The notes beneath the pieces were generated by a model that was not told the origin of the DNA, ran no database searches, and worked only from the letters and a program-made list of their open reading frames with translations. A DNA stretch of 35,442 bases, taken from Lyngbya sp. CCAP 1446/10. GTDB taxonomy: Bacteria; Cyanobacteriota; Cyanobacteriia; Cyanobacteriales; Microcoleaceae. The stretch lies in the NCBI RefSeq assembly GCF_026130175.1, contig NZ_JAIGNI010000061.1, positions 1-35,442 of the forward strand. Direction: 5' to 3'. The translations under genes were made by a program, and so were the position numbers. Below, piece by piece: positions 32,419 through 35,442 of the stretch; position 1 is the first letter of the stretch; each line of letters starts with the position of its first letter.

Positions 32419-33022
32419 ATCAACCTTTCAGAAAATCCTTCGCCACTTTGCCATGCGCTACGGCAAGTTCCGAGGCCTCTACGTCAAATTCTGCGAGCCG
32501 AGTTCCGAGGAGTACACCCAATTTCTCCGCCTTCACGGCAACCTTTACTCGATCGGCGAAAATTGCACAATTCTGCCAAGCACGGTGTTTACAGACCCCA
32601 CCTACGTCCGCATCGGCAACAACGTTCACTTTTCCACCTGTACTTTGATCGGCCACGACGGCTCGATCGCCATGCTTAACCAGGCGTACAACGTCAAACT
32701 AGATGCTGTGGGCAAAATAGACATCCGTGACAACGTATTTATCGGCTACAACTCCCTCGTCCTCCGCAACGTCACCATCGGCCCCAATGCGATCGTCGCC
32801 GCCGGTGCCGTCGTCACCAAAGATGTCGCAGAAGGCGATATAGTTGCCGGTGTTCCCGCTAAACCCATCGGCCGCGTTGCAGACTTGGTGGAAAAATGGC
32901 AAGCTGAAACTCAAAGCCTACCGTGGGCAGATTTAATTAACAGTCGGGAGGGTGCCTACGACCCCGAAATGGAGCCCCAGCTTACAGAAATGCGATTGTC
33001 ATACTTCTATAGAAATAAATAG
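32411..33022 (+). CDS. Hexapeptide-repeat (left-handed beta-helix) acyltransferase
   Basis: 203 residues. Residues 45-155 are imperfect hexapeptide repeats ([LIV]-G-x4 type: YSIGENCTIL, VRIGNNVHF, IDIRDNVFIG, VTIGPNAIVAAGAVV), ending in DIVAGVPAKPIG, the coenzyme-A-binding end of sugar O-acetyltransferases (WcaF/NodL/maltose acetyltransferase type). It probably acetylates a sugar in exopolysaccharide synthesis. A frame extending back to 32264 is an artefact of the pseudogene. AGGAAA lies 4-5 bases before the ATG at 32411, and the N-terminal IKSTFQKILRHFAMRYGKFRG helix is a natural start. It overlaps the end of the broken acetyltransferase by 8 bases and is followed by a GT2 gene, which supports a polysaccharide role. 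Confidence 0.88.
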   Translation: MIKSTFQKILRHFAMRYGKFRGLYVKFCEPSSEEYTQFLRLHGNLYSIGENCTILPSTVFTDPTYVRIGNNVHFSTCTLIGHDGSIAMLNQAYNVKLDAVGKIDIRDNVFIGYNSLVLRNVTIGPNAIVAAGAVVTKDVAEGDIVAGVPAKPIGRVADLVEKWQAETQSLPWADLINSREGAYDPEMEPQLTEMRLSYFYRNK

Positions 33023-33266
33023 ACATATCCAACAATACTCAAACCCCTTATATAACAAGCTTTTTCCGAAGATTTTTTGGCGTTATTTGGGGTTTTTATT
33101 AAGAGTAAAGTAGGCTTTTCAAGACTAGAGGTGAAAAATAGTGGCAGCTTTTGTAAAATATGTAGGAGCCATCAAAAAAGTAGGCGATACCTCAAATAGC
33201 GATCGCTCTACCTTGCCAAATCAATACAACTTGAGCTAAAAAGTTGTTAAACCAACAACTGCACCT

Positions 33267-34277
33267 ATGTCCAATGCCAGTCCGCCCAATCATCCCTATC
33301 CGCTACTTGTCGTCATTGTTAACTACCGAACCCCTGGTTTGACCATTGACTGCTTGCACTCTCTAGTTAGCGAAGTGCGATCGCTCCCCGGTATGCGGGT
33401 TGCAGTAGCAGACAACGCTTCAGGCGACAGTTCTAACGAACAAATACCAGCCGCCATAGACACCTTCGGCTGGAGCGAATGGGCATCCTTCGTGCCCCTA
33501 GAGCGCAACGGCGGCTTTGCCTTCGGCAACAACGCCCTGATCCGTCCCGCCCTGCAATCCACCAATCCCCCTCCATACTTCCTGCTGCTCAACCCAGACA
33601 CCGTAGTTCGCCCCGGAGCCTTAAAAGCCCTGGTCGATTTTATGGAGACTCATCCCGACGCAGGTATCGCCGGCAGCCGCTTGGAAGACCCCGACGGAAC
33701 GCCACAGGAGTCAGCTTTTCGGTTTCACAATCTCTTGACCGAACTAGATTTTGGTTGGCGGACGGGCTTTATATCCAAGTTATTGGCAAACTCGATCGCA
33801 GCGTCTCCTATTTCCCAAGAAATCTGTCAAACTGATTGGGTAGCTGGAGCCAGCATGATCGTCCGTCGCGAAGTATTTGAAAAGATTGGCTTGATGGATG
33901 AAGCTTATTTTATGTACTGCGAAGAAATGGACTTTTGTCTACAAGCAAACAAAGCTGGCTGGAGTTGCTGGTATGTACCTGAAAGTCGCGTGGTTCACCT
34001 AGTAGGTCAAAGCTCAGGTGTTACTGACACCAAAAAAGCCCCTAAGCGACTGCCACAGTATTGGTTTGATTCCCGGCGCAGGTACTTTCTCAAAAACTAC
34101 GGCTTGGTTTACACAGCATTAACTGATGTCTCCTGGGCTTCGGGCTTTGCAGCCTGGAGGGTGCGCCGCGTACTTCAAGGTAAGCCAGACGGCGACCCAC
34201 CAAAAATGCTCACCGATTTTGTAATGAATAGTGTATTTTTAAAGGGAGGTAAGATAGAAGATTCAAAAATTTTTTAA
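33267..34277 (+). CDS. GT2-family glycosyltransferase
   Basis: 336 residues with a GT-A fold. The nucleotide-binding start LLVVIVNYRTPGLTIDCLHSL is followed by VADNASGD (D49), ERNGGFAFGNN and the metal-binding LLNPDT (109-112, family DxD position). TDWVAGASMIVRREVFEKIGLMDEAYFMYCEEMDFC (189-224) includes the catalytic-base region E219/E220/D222. This order is typical of rhamnosyl- or other sugar transferases of O-antigen/exopolysaccharide clusters (WbbL-like). The C-terminal 75 residues (DSRRRYFLKNYG...) are amphipathic and may contact the membrane. It stands between two hexapeptide acyltransferases on the same strand, with gaps of 244 and 319 bases, so it may have its own promoter. Donor and acceptor sugars are unknown. 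Confidence 0.92.
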   Translation: MSNASPPNHPYPLLVVIVNYRTPGLTIDCLHSLVSEVRSLPGMRVAVADNASGDSSNEQIPAAIDTFGWSEWASFVPLERNGGFAFGNNALIRPALQSTNPPPYFLLLNPDTVVRPGALKALVDFMETHPDAGIAGSRLEDPDGTPQESAFRFHNLLTELDFGWRTGFISKLLANSIAASPISQEICQTDWVAGASMIVRREVFEKIGLMDEAYFMYCEEMDFCLQANKAGWSCWYVPESRVVHLVGQSSGVTDTKKAPKRLPQYWFDSRRRYFLKNYGLVYTALTDVSWASGFAAWRVRRVLQGKPDGDPPKMLTDFVMNSVFLKGGKIEDSKIF

Positions 34278-34596
34278 AGGGTATTTTTTAGTTGATAGTT
34301 GACAGTTGATAGTTGACAGCGATCTCTACTTGGAAGGAAGAGGATTGGAGTAATGAATAGTCTTCTTTTAATTTCTCCCTACAAGGGAGAGGCTTTAAGC
34401 CAATGCTTTCTGGTAAAAAAATTAAAACTAGAGAAACTAGGTTTATCCTGGCAAGCGAAAGATTGCTTAATTCACCCAGTATTAATATTTTAAATTGAAG
34501 AAACCGGGTTGAAAATCCCTGAAAAATAAGATAGACATCTGACGATCGGTGGCATCTAGTAATAACTTAAACCAGACAGAATGTTGAGTACAGCTT
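34278..34596. other. Intergenic stretch with short repeats and one hairpin
   Basis: AGTTGATAGTTGACAGTTGATAG-type heptamer sequence lies at 34290-34320. TCTCCCT (34374-34380) and AGGGAGA (34384-34390) form a perfect 7-bp hairpin with a 3-nt loop. AAACCGGGTT near 34501 echoes the repeat at 646-714. No gene is seen. Confidence 0.5.
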
Positions 34597-35178
34597 ATGG
34601 TAACGGAGTCAAATTTAATAGCAAGTGAAAATCAAGTAGAAACCCCTGCACTGGGATTGTGGCAGCAGATTCAAGAAGACTGGATCGCTCACGGACGCGA
34701 CTGGACAAAACCGGGATTTCGGGCCGTAGCAGTTCAAAGATTCGGTGTCTGGAGGATGCAGGTAGAACCAAAACTACTGCGAGCTCCGTTGAGCATTCTG
34801 TATCGATCGCTCTACCGAAAAATCCGCAACACCTACGGCATAGATTTGCCCTACACAGTCAAGCTCGGCCGCCGAGTCGTCATTGAACACGAAGGCTGTA
34901 TCATCGTTCACGGACATTGCACTCTTGGTGACGACTGCATTATCCGCCAAGGCGTTACGCTGGGGAACCGCTACTTGGAAAAACCCCTAGAATCGCCTCA
35001 ATTGGGCGATCGGGTGAACGTCGGCGCCGGAGCAAAAATTCTCGGCAAAGTCAACCTGGGAGACGACGTAAATATCGGTGCAAATGCTGTTGTTTTATCA
35101 GACGTTCCTGCGGGTCAAACTGCCGTTGGCATTCCGGCCAAAATTCTCAAATCCCGCCCTGTCGAAAACAATCCTTAA
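34597..35178 (+). CDS. Serine-acetyltransferase-like hexapeptide acetyltransferase
   Basis: 193 residues. The N-terminal helical part (LWQQIQEDWIAHGRDWTKPGFRAVAVQRFGVWRM) is of serine O-acetyltransferase type. From residue 85 follow hexapeptide repeats, with H98 and H105 (VIEHEGCIIVHG) where CysE has its catalytic His, GDDCIIRQGVTLG, and QLGDRVNVGAGAKILG to GDDVNIGANAVVLSDVP; VGIPAKILKSR is the CoA-binding close. It lacks the CysE N-terminal trimerisation length (E. coli CysE about 273 residues). Together with a GT2 neighbour this suggests a polysaccharide-modifying acetyltransferase more than cysteine biosynthesis, although the latter cannot be excluded. The broken copy at 32064-32418 is its paralogue. 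Confidence 0.88.
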   Translation: MVTESNLIASENQVETPALGLWQQIQEDWIAHGRDWTKPGFRAVAVQRFGVWRMQVEPKLLRAPLSILYRSLYRKIRNTYGIDLPYTVKLGRRVVIEHEGCIIVHGHCTLGDDCIIRQGVTLGNRYLEKPLESPQLGDRVNVGAGAKILGKVNLGDDVNIGANAVVLSDVPAGQTAVGIPAKILKSRPVENNP

Positions 35179-35345
35179 ATTAGTATCAGAAAAAGTAGCC
35201 TGTCTCTTCTATTACTTCAATAAACTAGAGAGCTACCGCCTCTATAGTGATAGATACTTTTACGAAATCGTGGAATTCTATTGCAGTGATTGTTGCAAAC
35301 AGAGTGCGCTACTGATTGTTTGTATACATCAACATCAACTCGGTT

Positions 35346-35442
35346 AACTAAATAGGGCTTGCTGAAAAAGGCTAAAACCTTTACGGCAAAAGACGTTGGC
35401 TCGTTTCAATCCTCAAAAAGTGCAAGCAATACAGCTAAAATA
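35346..35442. mobile_element. Possible edge of an insertion sequence
   Basis: AGGGCTTGCTGAAAAAGGC beginning near 35354 reads like the terminal repeat of cyanobacterial insertion sequences of the GGCTTGCTGAAAAA type. No transposase frame is visible before the window ends, so this rests on motif resemblance only. 35179-35345 holds no supported gene. Confidence 0.2.

Overview
The window looks like chromosomal DNA of a filamentous, Oscillatoria/Microcoleus-type cyanobacterium. The grounds are frequent GCGATCGC (HIP1) octamers, heptanucleotide tandem arrays (CTAATGA, CAACTGT, AGTCAGT) between genes, ACAGGCA...TGCCTGT hairpin repeats, and very large sensor proteins that mix Ser/Thr kinase, GAF, PAS, histidine kinase and nucleotide cyclase domains. 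The genus is inferred from this style, not from a marker gene.

Layout. 1-122 is the 3' tail (domains V and VI) of a group II intron cut by the window edge. 123-730 holds a minus-strand terminator, a possible broken small gene and hairpin repeats. 731-5562 is a minus-strand housekeeping block: LapA-domain membrane protein, shikimate kinase (aroK), flavin prenyltransferase (ubiX) and a degenerate RNase R/Zam-like protein. After a long gap comes a Pro/Ala-rich protein with a duplicated C-terminal module (6445-7425), then a composite palindromic element and clpP (minus). 8877-12186 is a clearly A+T-richer island of two convergent genes: an unclassified, Abi/UG-like reverse transcriptase and a compact NERD nuclease-SF1 helicase fusion. 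This is the best candidate here for an undescribed, probably anti-phage, system.

12427-30020 is dominated by signalling on the minus strand. A membrane acyltransferase is followed by a Ser/Thr kinase-ATPase-GAF-histidine kinase of 1837 residues with a downstream REC-adenylyl cyclase. Past a HAD phosphatase and an alpha/beta hydrolase lies a second pair: a 1566-residue hybrid histidine kinase, whose last GAF domain resembles a cyanobacteriochrome, overlapping a REC-GAF-PAS-adenylyl cyclase by 35 bp. Both modules thus pair a giant sensor kinase with a receiver-containing cyclase, which suggests control of cAMP.

30264-35178 has a conserved-looking unknown protein divergent from a histone-deacetylase-family hydrolase, then a surface-polysaccharide-like cluster on the plus strand: a broken serine-acetyltransferase-like gene, a hexapeptide acyltransferase, a GT2 glycosyltransferase and an intact relative of the broken gene. 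The last 90 bases may be the edge of an insertion sequence. No tRNA, rRNA or CRISPR array was seen.
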